Shown here: positions 42,281 through 51,338 of the stretch, one piece after another
Position numbering within the stretch: the first letter of the stretch is position 1
How the letters are laid out: each line of letters begins with the position of its first letter
Notes under the pieces: model-generated
Database searches by the model: none
What the model was told of the DNA's origin: nothing
Seen by the model: only the letters and a program-made list of their open reading frames with translations
Origin: Gordonia desulfuricans NBRC 100010
GTDB lineage: Bacteria; Actinomycetota; Actinomycetes; Mycobacteriales; Mycobacteriaceae
Direction of reading: 5' to 3'
Assembly: GCF_001485495.1 (NCBI RefSeq)
Contig: NZ_BCNF01000069.1
Location: forward strand, 1 to 51,348
Length of the DNA: 51,348 nucleotides
Position numbers and translations under genes: made by a program

Positions 42281-43705
42281 ATGAGTGCCGTCGAACCACG
42301 TTCACTGCCCGCCGGAGTTCGCGTCGTCGGGTACGGGACGGTCGTCGAGACCGAGTCGCCAACCGCCGAGACCGAGTCGGGCAGGGGCCGCAGCAGCTGG
42401 TGGTTCTTCTGGACCTGGCTGGTGACACCGCACATCGAGTTCGGTGCGATCTACGTCGGCATGATCGTGGTCCTCTATCTGGACATGAGCCTGGTCCAGG
42501 CCGTGATCGGCATCCTGCTCGGTACGGCGTTCGGTGCGATCAGCCACGGTGTGCTCACCGCACGCGGGGTCCAGCTCAAGGTCCCGCAGATCGTGCTCGG
42601 GCGGTCGGCGTTCGGTGACCTGGGCAGCCTGATCGTCACCACGATGATGGCGATCATCAGCTCGTTCGGCTGGTTCATCGTCAATTCGGTGGTCGCCGGT
42701 CTCGCGATCAACTCGTTGTTCGGACTTCCGGTGGTGGCCGGGACCGCGGTCGCCGTCGTGGTCCAGCTGTTCCTCGCCCAGATCGACATCCCGTTCGCCG
42801 CGGTGCAGCGGTATCTGTTCCCGCTGATCACCCTGGTCCTGGTGGTCTCGGGCATCATCGGCTTCGTCAAGGCCGATCCCTCGGTCGACGCCGGTCAGCC
42901 GTGGAACCTCAACGGACTCATCGCGATCGTCGTCGTCGCGTGTATCGCCTGGGCGTACACCATCGGCTGGAATCCGTATGCGACCGACTACAGCAAGTGG
43001 ACCCCGGTCAGTGCTTCACCGCGGATGGCCGGTGTGTGCTCGGGACTCGGGCTGTTCATCGCGACCGCATTCCTGATGATCATCGGAACCGCCGCCGCGA
43101 TCGTCGTGGAGGCCCAGGGCAACGCCGGCGAGTTCAACCCGACCACCCAGTTCACGTCGTTCCTGCCGGACTGGCTGGGGGTGGTGGTCCTGCTGTGTCT
43201 GATCGGCGGTTCGTGGACCAACAATGCGATGACGCTGCGATCGGCGCGAACGCTGTTCAACGTCGAAGGTCTCGGGTTCGGTCCCCGGATGGGCAGCCTG
43301 CTCGGACCGATCGTGATGACCGTGCTGGCATTCCTGCTCGGCTGGGCCGCCACGAGCGATCTCCCGGCGTCCTACGAGGGCTACATCATGGTGCTCGGCG
43401 TGTGGATCGGCCCTTGGGTCAACATCGCGCTCATCGACACCGTGATGCGTCGTAGCGACGACCCGACGGCGCTGCTCTACGACGAACCGTCCTCCAACCG
43501 GTGGGGACTGTTCGCCCTGCTGTTCGGTATCTCCGGGTCGATCCTGATCTTCGCGCTGCAGGTCTTCGACGGCGGACGACTCCCCCACGGGGGTGTCTCC
43601 TATGCGGCGCTGGGCATGCTGGCCGGGTTCTATCTCTCGGCGGTGGTCTACTCCATCGGCCTCAAACGGCTGCTCAAGGAGAAAGCCGCATCCCGCTCCG
43701 GCTAG
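42281..43705 (+). CDS. NCS1 family purine/cytosine-type permease
   Basis: A 474-residue transporter with about 12 membrane helices. SSWWFFWTWLVTPHIEFGAI starts the first helices, and GWNPYATDYSKWTP is the characteristic NCS1 motif after helix 6, where substrate-binding aromatic and Asn residues lie. Members import nucleobases, allantoin, hydantoins or related compounds by Na+ or H+ symport. Substrate not predictable. Ended by a bidirectional 13-bp hairpin. Confidence 0.9.
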   Translation: MSAVEPRSLPAGVRVVGYGTVVETESPTAETESGRGRSSWWFFWTWLVTPHIEFGAIYVGMIVVLYLDMSLVQAVIGILLGTAFGAISHGVLTARGVQLKVPQIVLGRSAFGDLGSLIVTTMMAIISSFGWFIVNSVVAGLAINSLFGLPVVAGTAVAVVVQLFLAQIDIPFAAVQRYLFPLITLVLVVSGIIGFVKADPSVDAGQPWNLNGLIAIVVVACIAWAYTIGWNPYATDYSKWTPVSASPRMAGVCSGLGLFIATAFLMIIGTAAAIVVEAQGNAGEFNPTTQFTSFLPDWLGVVVLLCLIGGSWTNNAMTLRSARTLFNVEGLGFGPRMGSLLGPIVMTVLAFLLGWAATSDLPASYEGYIMVLGVWIGPWVNIALIDTVMRRSDDPTALLYDEPSSNRWGLFALLFGISGSILIFALQVFDGGRLPHGGVSYAALGMLAGFYLSAVVYSIGLKRLLKEKAASRSG

Positions 43706-43730
43706 ATCCGCTCGCGGGCCGGATCCGCGT

Positions 43731-43759
43731 CCTCCCTGACAGGTGCCCTGTCAGGGAGG
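43731..43759. terminator. Bidirectional terminator between permease and ohr
   Basis: CCTCCCTGACAGG (43731-43743), loop TGC and CCTGTCAGGGAGG (43747-43759) form a perfect 13-bp stem between convergent genes. Confidence 0.88.
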
Positions 43760-43770
43760 CGGGAGCCGTC

Positions 43771-44202
43771 TCAGACGCGCACGGTCAGCGTGTGGTCGAT
43801 GTTGCCGCGGGTGGCCTTCGAGTACGGGCAGAACGCGTGGGCGGCATCGGCCAGTTCCTTCGCCTTGGCCTCGTCGACACCGGGGATGTAGGTCTCGATC
43901 TCGACGACCAGCCCGAAGCCGCCGTCGGCGGGATCCTTGCCGATCCCGACGGTGACGGTCACCGTCGAGTCGTCGGGCACCGGCGAACCGGCCTGCTTGG
44001 AGGTCGCACGCAGCGCGCCGAGGAAGCATGCCGAGTAACCGGCCGAGAACAGTTCCTCGGGATTGCTGCCCTCACCGCTGCCGCCCAGTGCGGCCGGCGG
44101 ACGCAGTTCCAGGTCGATCCGGCCGCTCTCGGACACCACTTCTCCGTCGCGACCGCCACCACTTGCCTTGGACCAGACACGGTATGCCGGTTCGATTGCC
44201 AT
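43771..44202 (-). CDS. ohr: Organic hydroperoxide resistance protein (Ohr/OsmC)
   Basis: A 143-residue thiol peroxidase that reduces organic hydroperoxides. Catalytic Cys59 (SAGYSACF) and resolving Cys125 (AHAFCPYSKATRGN) are both present, as is the ELFSAGYSACF-type Ohr signature. GGGAG lies 6 nt before ATG 44202. Upstream on the same strand is a Fur-family gene, with a 145-bp gap. Confidence 0.94.
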   Translation of the reverse strand: MAIEPAYRVWSKASGGGRDGEVVSESGRIDLELRPPAALGGSGEGSNPEELFSAGYSACFLGALRATSKQAGSPVPDDSTVTVTVGIGKDPADGGFGLVVEIETYIPGVDEAKAKELADAAHAFCPYSKATRGNIDHTLTVRV

Positions 44203-44347
44203 GTTCACTCCCAATCGGATAGTCGGGCGCCGACGGGCGAGTGCGAATGACGGCGCCACCCTCGATCGTGTCAGATCGATCCGGCCGAACACACCGTCGT
44301 CGGCGGAATGGCGTCCCACCGGCACAGATCGCCGGCCGGGGACTCGG

Positions 44348-44770
44348 TCAGGAGTCGCGGCAGTCCGGGCAGAGTCCCCAGAAGGTCACCTCGGCCTCGT
44401 CGACCAGATAGCCGTGGTCGTCGTCGGGGTCGAGGCAGGGTGCTCGGCCCACGACGCAATCGATGTCGACGATCTGACCGCAGGCGCGGCACACCAGGTG
44501 ATGGTGGTTGTCGTCGGTGCGGGCCTCGTAGCGGACCGCCGAGCCGGCCGGTTCGATCCGGCGGAGCAGGCCGTGTTCGGCACAGGCGTGCAGCACGTCG
44601 TAGATGGTCTGGGTGGAGACGGCACCGAGCCGTTCACGCACCCCGGTGGCGACGATGTCGGCGGTCGCGTGGGGATGTTCCTGCAAGACCTCGAGCACGG
44701 CCAGCCGGGGTGCGGTCACCCGCAGACCCGCCGCACGGAGTTGTTGTCGGAAGTCGAGCTCGCCTTGCAT
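44348..44770 (-). CDS. Fur family metalloregulator (FurA-like)
   Basis: A 140-residue repressor with an N-terminal winged HTH (GLRVTAPRLAVLEVL, STQTIYDVLHACAEHGLL) and a dimerisation domain containing His89-91 and two CxxC pairs (Cys94/97 and Cys134/137) for structural zinc. The sequence resembles FurA, which in mycobacteria controls katG; here the neighbour is ohr. ATG 44770 is 7 nt after a -10-like TAAGCT, so the mRNA may be leaderless. Confidence 0.9.
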   Translation of the reverse strand: MQGELDFRQQLRAAGLRVTAPRLAVLEVLQEHPHATADIVATGVRERLGAVSTQTIYDVLHACAEHGLLRRIEPAGSAVRYEARTDDNHHHLVCRACGQIVDIDCVVGRAPCLDPDDDHGYLVDEAEVTFWGLCPDCRDS

Positions 44771-44830
44771 GCACTCCAGCTTAACCCTTTCCGGAACCAG
44801 TCCAGTCTGGAGTGGGCTTCGGCACACCCT

Positions 44831-45499
44831 TCAGCGTGCGCGCAACATCCGCGACGGCCGCATCCGCGTGGATTCCGGCAACCAGCGGTCGACGACGCGG
44901 CGCAGGGTCATCACCCCCGCCACGATCAGCAGCGCGAACTGCAGCCAGCCCAGTACCGCCGCCCCCGACCACAGGCCCGGGTAGTCGAAGAACAGGTCGA
45001 TCCCGACCGGGATGCACAGCAGGTGCACCACCACGATCGTGAGGAAGAAGTTGCGGCAGTTGCGGCTGTGGCGGGACGCCGCGGCGACCAGGAACAGGTA
45101 CTCCCCGATCGGCAGCACCACCATCACCACCAATGCCACCACCGGCAGGACGGCGGCATAGGTGTCGATCTGGCCGTCGGTCGGCTGGCCCTTCGGGGCC
45201 GCGACCGCATCGGTGAGCATGCGCGACCGCAACATGTCGCCGATCGCCGACCGGTCGACGATCCCGTAGACCCACACCACCAGACCGGCGATCGCCGATC
45301 CCCACCAGGCCACCCGGGCGTGCACCGCGAGCGCCGTGGGCGCCGGACCCGGGTCGGCGGGCCGACCCGGGTACAGGTTCGCCTCGTCCTTGTCCCGGGA
45401 TCTGCGTTGCAGCTGCGCGAAGTCCTCCGCATCCAGCTCCGCCTGGGTGGGGATGTGTTCGGGATCTGACCGATCGGTGGGATCGGTGGGGTCGGTCAT
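44831..45499 (-). CDS. Four-helix membrane protein of unknown function
   Basis: A 222-residue protein with a hydrophilic N-terminal tail (residues 1-60, starting MTDPTDPTDRSDP from 9-bp repeats) and four membrane helices (about 63-82, 115-140, 150-168, 178-195). No family is recognised. ATG 45499 overlaps the secreted-protein stop (ATGA), so the two are translationally coupled. Confidence 0.7.
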   Translation of the reverse strand: MTDPTDPTDRSDPEHIPTQAELDAEDFAQLQRRSRDKDEANLYPGRPADPGPAPTALAVHARVAWWGSAIAGLVVWVYGIVDRSAIGDMLRSRMLTDAVAAPKGQPTDGQIDTYAAVLPVVALVVMVVLPIGEYLFLVAAASRHSRNCRNFFLTIVVVHLLCIPVGIDLFFDYPGLWSGAAVLGWLQFALLIVAGVMTLRRVVDRWLPESTRMRPSRMLRAR

Positions 45500-47064
45500 G
45501 ACTGCATTGTCCTCCCGTCCCCGCTGATGGCGAGCATCCGCCCGATGGTCGCCTGCCACATCGTGCCGTCGGCGGCGATGGTCCCGGTCAGCTCGAGCGG
45601 TTCGTCGGCGGGTGCGACCCCCACCTGACTGCTGACCACCCGGCGTCCGGTCGCGAAGTCGGTGGCGAGGTAGTAGACGGGTCCGGCCTGCTGGATCGCG
45701 CCCGGGACATACCGGCCGTAGCCGAGCCCGTGGATCAGTCCGTCGGCGCGGGACAGGCGAGGCAACGACGCGAACCGGTCACCGTTCTCCCACACCCGAC
45801 GGCAGCCGGTGGGGCTCACGTCGATGCGGGTGGACCCGCCGGTGAATCCGGCATCCGACGGTTGCGACGGCCCGGTCACCGCCATCGGCGGGTACTGGTA
45901 GCCGTAGGTACTCGGGATGACCAGTGAGTTCCCCCAGGCCATCGGCGAGTTCTCGGTGCCCTGTCCGGAGGTGCCGAACGCCGGCATCCGGCAGACCAGC
46001 CTGCCGGTGTCGCTCTCCCGCACGATCAGCGAGGGCCGCGGATCGGCGTTGTCGACGATCGCCACCCAGCCGTCACCGCCCGGGCCGAAGTAGGTCGGCG
46101 TGGTACCCGACCCCCAGGTGAGCTGCCCCGGACGCCGGGCGGGACCGCGGTCATAGGCCTTGCGCCACACCGCCTCCGGGGTGCCATCGGCTCGTGTCCA
46201 CATCTCGTACAGGGCATGGGTGGTGAGCACCGAGACTCCCCCGGGCCGCACACTGAGACCGTTGCCGAGCTGTTCACCGGCCGGCAGGTGCATCGACCGG
46301 ACGTCACGGTCGGCGCCGACGGTCCCGATCACCCCGTTCGTGGTGGCAAACCAGATGCGGCCCTGGCGATCCGGGGCCAGGCCCGTCACGGCGTCCCCCG
46401 CCGGGATGTGCGCCGAGACGTCCACCCGATCGTCGACGTAGACCTGATAACCCTGGGCGGTGCGTCGATGTCCCACGAACAGAACAGAATTCGACCCATC
46501 GGCCACCACCACCCGGTTCCGGCCGTCGAGATAGCCGTACACACCGCCGAGCAGACCCCCCTTGCGCAGGTCGACGCTCGCCACCGGCGCCGCGGTGCGC
46601 GGGTCGAACAACACCACCGACGGCACCGCGAACCCACCGGTCCGCGGATCGCCGATGAACTTGGTGCACAACGACACCGGCATTCCGTCACTGCCGATGA
46701 AGGTCGCCGCGCAGGCCCCGCCCGGAGCCGACGAACCCCGAACCCGGGCCCGGAGTCCGGGTCCCGGGTTCGGGGTGGAGTCGGTGGATGCGAGGTCGCC
46801 GTGCATCAGCGAGGTACCCACCGGTCCGAGGATCGGGGCACCCGGATCGGCGGGGGCGGTGGTGGGCTCGGCAGCGGCCGGGGCCATCACCGCAGCCGAG
46901 AGCGTGACCGCCGCCATCATCGCGGCCACGAGCGTCGCCACCCCGGGACCCGTCACGCGTGTGGTGCCGGTCACGGCCGTGGCCCCGAACAGCCTTCGCC
47001 CGTGGGCCTTTCGCCACAACAGCTTCTGTTCACGTCTTCCGGTCCCCGACCGCCACTGCATCAT
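45496..47064 (-). CDS. Secreted beta-propeller-like protein
   Basis: A 522-residue exported protein. A 40-residue basic lead is followed by a signal helix (about 42-62) and an AAA-type cleavage site near residue 65. The mature part has repeated strands such as GRIWFATTNGVIGTVG, GVSVLTTHALYEMW and GDGWVAIVDNADPRPSLIV, suggesting a PQQ/NHL-like propeller. No catalytic motif is seen. A 40-bp palindrome lies in the region coding the linker after the signal peptide. Confidence 0.78.
   Translation of the reverse strand: MMQWRSGTGRREQKLLWRKAHGRRLFGATAVTGTTRVTGPGVATLVAAMMAAVTLSAAVMAPAAAEPTTAPADPGAPILGPVGTSLMHGDLASTDSTPNPGPGLRARVRGSSAPGGACAATFIGSDGMPVSLCTKFIGDPRTGGFAVPSVVLFDPRTAAPVASVDLRKGGLLGGVYGYLDGRNRVVVADGSNSVLFVGHRRTAQGYQVYVDDRVDVSAHIPAGDAVTGLAPDRQGRIWFATTNGVIGTVGADRDVRSMHLPAGEQLGNGLSVRPGGVSVLTTHALYEMWTRADGTPEAVWRKAYDRGPARRPGQLTWGSGTTPTYFGPGGDGWVAIVDNADPRPSLIVRESDTGRLVCRMPAFGTSGQGTENSPMAWGNSLVIPSTYGYQYPPMAVTGPSQPSDAGFTGGSTRIDVSPTGCRRVWENGDRFASLPRLSRADGLIHGLGYGRYVPGAIQQAGPVYYLATDFATGRRVVSSQVGVAPADEPLELTGTIAADGTMWQATIGRMLAISGDGRTMQS
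46736..46775. repeat. 40-bp GC-rich inverted repeat inside the coding region
   Basis: CCCCGAACCCGGG (46736-46748) and CCCGGGTTCGGGG (46763-46775) are perfect complements, and the inner CCCGG/CCGGG extends the stem to about 18 bp with a 3-nt loop. It encodes the Pro/Gly/Arg linker of the secreted protein. Confidence 0.9.
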
Positions 47065-47074
47065 CTCCCCAGTA

Positions 47075-48385
47075 TCAGCGATCCAGTTCGGTGAGCAAGA
47101 AGTTCGTCGCCGGCAGGAGTGTGGTGAGCATCGGCAAGGTGTGGTTGATCACCAGGCCCGGGAAGATCGGCGGGATGGTGTTGGTGATCAGCCGGACGTC
47201 GGCGCCCTGCGCCTTCCAGTCCCGGTAGAGCTGGTTGACCTGGCCGTTCGGGATGACGTCGTCGGCGACGCCGCCCTCGAGCAGCACCGGGGCGTTGGGC
47301 TTGAGTCGCCCGATCCGCTGGTCGTCGACCACCTTCTGCACCTCCGGATGCGCCTTGATCACCGACGAGAGCGGTTGTCCGGTGCGTGTCCAGGATTTGG
47401 TTCGCTGGAATCCGAAAGACAGGGCGGTGTCACCGATGCACTGGGTGGACAGTCGCTCGAGCGCGTTCTTGCCCACGGCGTTGGTCTCGCGCTGCACGAC
47501 GTCCTTCACCACCGGGTAGCGGGCCTGCAGTCCGTTGATCGCATAGCCGATACCGCCGGAGATCGCGGTGCCGTCGATCTGGTCGATCACCTTGGCCAGG
47601 TCGGCCGGCGGCGCACCCGCATAGGTGGCCTTCACGTTGAGGTCCTTCGCGTAGGTGCCGGCGAGCTCGGCCGCCGACGCCGCGGCGCCGCCGCCCTGCG
47701 AGTAGCCGGAGAAGGCGACCGGGGCGTCGGCCGGCGCACCCGACACGCGCAGTGCGGCGCGCGCGGCGTCGAGCATGGCGTGGCCGGATTCGGCGCGGTT
47801 GACGTAGGTGTGCACGCCGGGGGTGCCCATGCCGATGTAGTCGGTGATGGTCACCCGCACCCCGTTGAGCAGCAGCAGGTACATGTCGGGGGCGGTGTAG
47901 TTGACCGCGATGCTCGGCTTGGTGACGTCGATGGCCATCGGCAGCGCCATCATCTTGGAGCCGGCGCACTGGTCCCCCTGGCCGACGGTGCCCGGGCCGA
48001 TCACCACGGTGGGCCGCGGACCGCGACCGCGCCACGGGGCGGTCGGCTCGATGACGGTGCCGGTCACCGCGGCGGGCGATCCGTCCTGGTACTGCGAGGT
48101 GTACATGATCCGGGTCGCGGTGCCCGGCCACTGGTTGGGCACCCCGGGGATCTGCAGCAGCAGCGGCGACGGCTGGCTTCGGATGATCGATCCCGGCGTC
48201 GGGTCGAACGATGCCGGCGGTGTGTAGAAGTCGGCCGCCTGGGCCTGCCCGGCGGCCGCGGTCAGGCCGGTGCCGACCACCGCACCTGCGGTGAGCACCG
48301 CCGCCCAGCGCCGGGTCCAGCTGCCCGACCCACCCCGGCGTGACCGGGCCGTCCGTGTAGAGGAGTTCCCCCGAAACTTCGTCAT
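47075..48385 (-). CDS. Secretory lipase (LIP family)
   Basis: A 436-residue exported alpha/beta hydrolase. The signal peptide ends at AQA after residue 50. The nucleophile elbow is FSGYSQGG with Ser229, the acid is likely in GGVADDVIP, and the His in LVINHTLPM. The LIP family includes triacylglycerol lipases and cutinase-like esterases of mycolata. It lies 10 nt before the secreted propeller-like gene, so they are co-expressed. Confidence 0.9.
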   Translation of the reverse strand: MTKFRGNSSTRTARSRRGGSGSWTRRWAAVLTAGAVVGTGLTAAAGQAQAADFYTPPASFDPTPGSIIRSQPSPLLLQIPGVPNQWPGTATRIMYTSQYQDGSPAAVTGTVIEPTAPWRGRGPRPTVVIGPGTVGQGDQCAGSKMMALPMAIDVTKPSIAVNYTAPDMYLLLLNGVRVTITDYIGMGTPGVHTYVNRAESGHAMLDAARAALRVSGAPADAPVAFSGYSQGGGAAASAAELAGTYAKDLNVKATYAGAPPADLAKVIDQIDGTAISGGIGYAINGLQARYPVVKDVVQRETNAVGKNALERLSTQCIGDTALSFGFQRTKSWTRTGQPLSSVIKAHPEVQKVVDDQRIGRLKPNAPVLLEGGVADDVIPNGQVNQLYRDWKAQGADVRLITNTIPPIFPGLVINHTLPMLTTLLPATNFLLTELDR

Positions 48386-48439
48386 GAACCGTAACCTACC
48401 GCACAGTAGGGTCGGGGTGTGTGACGAGGGTCGCGTTCA

Positions 48440-48479
48440 CCGCGTCATCGTGTCAGATGCATCGTGTTCGATGACGCGG
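48440..48479. terminator. Hairpin after gntP
   Basis: CCGCGTCATCG (48440-48450) and CGATGACGCGG (48469-48479) form a perfect 11-bp stem with an 18-nt loop, between the gntP stop and the lipase promoter region. No U-tract. Confidence 0.6.
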
Positions 48480-48506
48480 CGAACGATCGGACGGCCGGGC
48501 GCCGCC

Positions 48507-49928
48507 TCAGACGAACACCCCGATCGCCGACACCACGATCAGACCGGTCACCGACAGGATCGTCTCCATCGCCGACCATGTCTTGAAGGTCTGGCCGACC
48601 GTCATCCCGAAATACTCCTTGACCAGCCAGAACCCGGCGTCGTTGACGTGCGAGAGGAAGACCGAGCCGGCGCCGATCGCCAGCACGACGAGCGAGATCT
48701 GGGTAGACCCCAGGCCGTCGACCAGGCCGAGCATCAACGACGACGCGGTGATGGTGGCGACGGTCGCCGAGCCGGTGGCGACGCGGATCAGGGCCGCGAG
48801 CACCCAACCGAGCAGGATCACCGAGATGTTGGCGGCCGACGCCCAGTCGGCGAGCTGGGTGCCGATGCCGGTGTCGACGAGGACCTGTTTGAAGCCGCCG
48901 CCGGCAGAGACGATCAGCAGGATGCCGGCGATCGCGGGCAGCGCCGACCCCACACAGGACGAGATCTCGTCGCGGCCCATGCCGGACCCACGGCCCAGGG
49001 TGATCATCGCGACGAGCACCGCGATCAGCAGGGCGATGAGCGGGGTGCCCAGGACGTCGAGGATCTGCCGCAGCCACTGTCCGTCGTCGAGGAAGATCTC
49101 GGCGAGCGCCTTGCCCAGCATCAGCACCACCGGCAGCAGGATGCTGGTCAGGGTGATCCCGAAACCCGGCCGTCGGCGGGGCGTGTCACCGTCGGACCCG
49201 GCGGCTGCGCCGGAACCGGCGGTGCCGGGGTCGGCGTCGAAGGTGTGCGGTGCCTCGACGGGGACCCACCGCCCGGCGAGTGAGCCGAACAGCGGACCGG
49301 CGACGATGATCGTCGGGATCGCCACGGCCACACCGAGGGCCAGGGTGAGACCGAGGTCGGCGCCGAGGGCGTCGATCGCGACCAGCGGACCGGGGTGCGG
49401 CGGCACGAAGCCGTGCATCGCCGACAGTCCGGCCAGCGCCGGGATACCGATCGGGATCAGGCCGATCCCCGAGCGCCGCGACACCAGGTAGATGACCGGC
49501 ATCAGCAGCACCAGGCCGATCTCGAAGAACATCGGCAGGCCGATCACCGCGCCGACCAGCGCCATCGCCCACGGCAGCATCCGCGGGCTCGCATGTCCGA
49601 CGATGGTGTCGACGATCTCGTCGGCACCCCCGGAGTCGGCGAGCAGTTTCGCGAACATCGCGCCGAGGGCGATCAGGATGCCCACCCCGGCCGCGGTGGA
49701 CCCGAAGCCCGTGGTGAACGAGTCGAGCACGGTCGGAACCGATTCTCCGGCAACGATTCCCACGGTGGCCGCACCGAGGATGAGCGCGAGGAACGGGTGG
49801 ATCTTGACCCAGGTGATCAGGACGACGATCACCGCGATACCGGCGAGTGCGGCCAGCACGAGATGCCAGCCGGAGCCCACGGGTTCGGGCAGATCGGTGC
49901 CCGCGGCGAGCACGGCGGTGTGGTTCAT
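48507..49928 (-). CDS. gntP: Gluconate permease (GntP family)
   Basis: A 473-residue transporter with about 12-14 membrane helices. HGFVPPHPGPLVA is the GntP signature, and a second-half SHVNDAGFW motif is also conserved. It imports gluconate or a related sugar acid by proton symport. A long Gly/Asp/Pro-rich loop lies near residues 235-255. ATG 49928 overlaps the kinase stop (ATGA). Confidence 0.93.
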   Translation of the reverse strand: MNHTAVLAAGTDLPEPVGSGWHLVLAALAGIAVIVVLITWVKIHPFLALILGAATVGIVAGESVPTVLDSFTTGFGSTAAGVGILIALGAMFAKLLADSGGADEIVDTIVGHASPRMLPWAMALVGAVIGLPMFFEIGLVLLMPVIYLVSRRSGIGLIPIGIPALAGLSAMHGFVPPHPGPLVAIDALGADLGLTLALGVAVAIPTIIVAGPLFGSLAGRWVPVEAPHTFDADPGTAGSGAAAGSDGDTPRRRPGFGITLTSILLPVVLMLGKALAEIFLDDGQWLRQILDVLGTPLIALLIAVLVAMITLGRGSGMGRDEISSCVGSALPAIAGILLIVSAGGGFKQVLVDTGIGTQLADWASAANISVILLGWVLAALIRVATGSATVATITASSLMLGLVDGLGSTQISLVVLAIGAGSVFLSHVNDAGFWLVKEYFGMTVGQTFKTWSAMETILSVTGLIVVSAIGVFV

Positions 49929-50431
49929 CGGGTTCCTCCGGCGATCTCGGGCGCGGCCACGACGCGTTCGACGATGGCGTCGACGTTGCGGTCGACGTCG
50001 ACCACCACGCCACGCTCGTCGGCACCGAGGTCTTCGAGGGTGTCGAACTGCGAGGCGAGCAGCGACGTCGGCATGAAGTGCCCGGGTCGGGTCGCCTGGC
50101 GTGCCGCGATCACCTCGGGCGTGCCGGTGAGGTGGACGAAGACGACGTCGGGGCATGCCGCGCGAAGCCGGTCACGGTAGATGTGGCGCAACGCCGAGCA
50201 GCTCATCACGCCACCTTCGCGGTGTTCGGCGAGCCAGCGGCCGATGTCGTCGAGCCAGGGCCCGCGGTCGGCGTCGGTGAGCGGTTCACCGGCGCTCATC
50301 TTGGCGATGTTGGCCGGCGAGTGGAAGTCGTCGGCGTCGGCGAAAGGCACGCGCAGTCGCTGCGCCAGGGCCGCGCCGACCGTGGACTTCCCGCTCCCCG
50401 ACACCCCCATGACCACCACTGGTCCGCTCAT
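49925..50431 (-). CDS. gntK: Gluconokinase
   Basis: A 168-residue kinase that phosphorylates gluconate to 6-phosphogluconate. The P-loop GVSGSGKS is at residues 9-16, DADDFHSPANIAKM is the substrate-binding motif, and CSALRHIYRDRLR and RPGHFMPTSLLASQFDTLE are typical. ATG 50431 has GGAG 5 nt upstream and is preferred over GTG 50437. First gene of the gntK-gntP operon. Confidence 0.95.
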   Translation of the reverse strand: MSGPVVVMGVSGSGKSTVGAALAQRLRVPFADADDFHSPANIAKMSAGEPLTDADRGPWLDDIGRWLAEHREGGVMSCSALRHIYRDRLRAACPDVVFVHLTGTPEVIAARQATRPGHFMPTSLLASQFDTLEDLGADERGVVVDVDRNVDAIVERVVAAPEIAGGTR

Positions 50432-50478
50432 CACCACTCCTCACGTCGATGTGCTGGTGGTCACATATCCTGACTCAA

Positions 50479-50516
50479 ACGTATGACTATTGCAAGTACT
50501 TCTTCATAGACGTATG
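50479..50516. promoter_or_regulatory. Direct repeats in the gntK-gntR divergent promoter region
   Basis: ACGTATGACT (50479) and ACGTATGCCT (50510) start 31 bp apart, about three helical turns, in a locally AT-rich spacer. The second copy also forms CATAgacgTATG (50505-50516). They are candidate sites for the adjacent GntR regulator. Confidence 0.5.
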
Positions 50517-50555
50517 CCTTTACCCGATGCGGGGCGGTAATGAGAAGATGAAAAG

Positions 50556-51269
50556 GTGACCCAGGACACCAGCCCCGGAGCCTTGCACGACCACGTGCTC
50601 ACCACAGTCGGCACCCGTATCGCGACCGGTGCCCTCACCGAGGGCGACGTACTGACGCTGGACGGGATCTGCACCGAGTACGCGGTGTCGCGGACCCTCG
50701 CCCGCGAGGCCATCCGGGTGCTGGAGTCGATGGGCCTGGTCACCTCACGCCGCCGGGTGGGGATCACCGTGCAGCCCGCCACCCACTGGAACGTCTTCGA
50801 CCCCCGGCTGATCCGGTGGCGCCTCGACGGCGACGGGCGGGCCGAGTTCCTGGTGACGTTGTCGGAGTTGCGCCGCGGTGTGGAACCCGCGGCCGCAGCG
50901 CTGGCCGCCGAACGCGGCGACGACCACCACTGCCGGGTGCTCGCCGCAGCGGCATCCGACATGGCGATCGCCGCCCGGACCGGAGATCAGCAGTCATATC
51001 TACTGGCCGACAAGCTCTTTCACCAGAACCTCCTGGCCGCGGGGGGAAATGAGATGTTCCGCGCCCTGACCGGGGTGGTGGACGAGGTGCTGGCCGGACG
51101 CACCCATCACGGGATGATGCCGGAGACCCCCAATCCGGTGGCGATCGCACTGCACGACGACGTCGCCCGCGCCATCCGCCTCGGCGATCCCGGGGCCGCC
51201 GAGACTGCGATGCGCGCGATCGTCGACGAGGCCGCACAAGCCGTCCACGACCGCCCCACCACCGACTGA
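50556..51269 (+). CDS. GntR family regulator, FadR subfamily
   Basis: A 237-residue repressor. The winged HTH occupies about residues 10-75 (LDGICTEYAVSRTLAREAIRVLESMGLV) and the helical FCD domain about 95-230, with acidic and His residues (DKLFHQN, ALHDD) that bind a metal in this subfamily. GTG 50556 is used. Divergent from gntK-gntP, so it probably represses them until gluconate or a phosphorylated product binds. Confidence 0.9.
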   Translation: MTQDTSPGALHDHVLTTVGTRIATGALTEGDVLTLDGICTEYAVSRTLAREAIRVLESMGLVTSRRRVGITVQPATHWNVFDPRLIRWRLDGDGRAEFLVTLSELRRGVEPAAAALAAERGDDHHCRVLAAAASDMAIAARTGDQQSYLLADKLFHQNLLAAGGNEMFRALTGVVDEVLAGRTHHGMMPETPNPVAIALHDDVARAIRLGDPGAAETAMRAIVDEAAQAVHDRPTTD

Positions 51270-51298
51270 AGACCACCGGCTGTCCAGTCGGATGCCAC

Positions 51299-51338
51299 GG
51301 ATGGTCGAGCCGGACGCCGCCATGGATGGTCGAGCCGG
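51299..51338. repeat. 25-bp period direct repeat at window end
   Basis: GGATGGTCGAGCCGG occurs at 51299-51313 and 51324-51338. The window ends soon after, so the full array length cannot be seen. Confidence 0.8.

Noticed and set aside
51299..51338. Start of a CRISPR array
   Set aside because: Spacers would be only 10 bp and the copies are directly phased like a minisatellite; no cas genes are seen.
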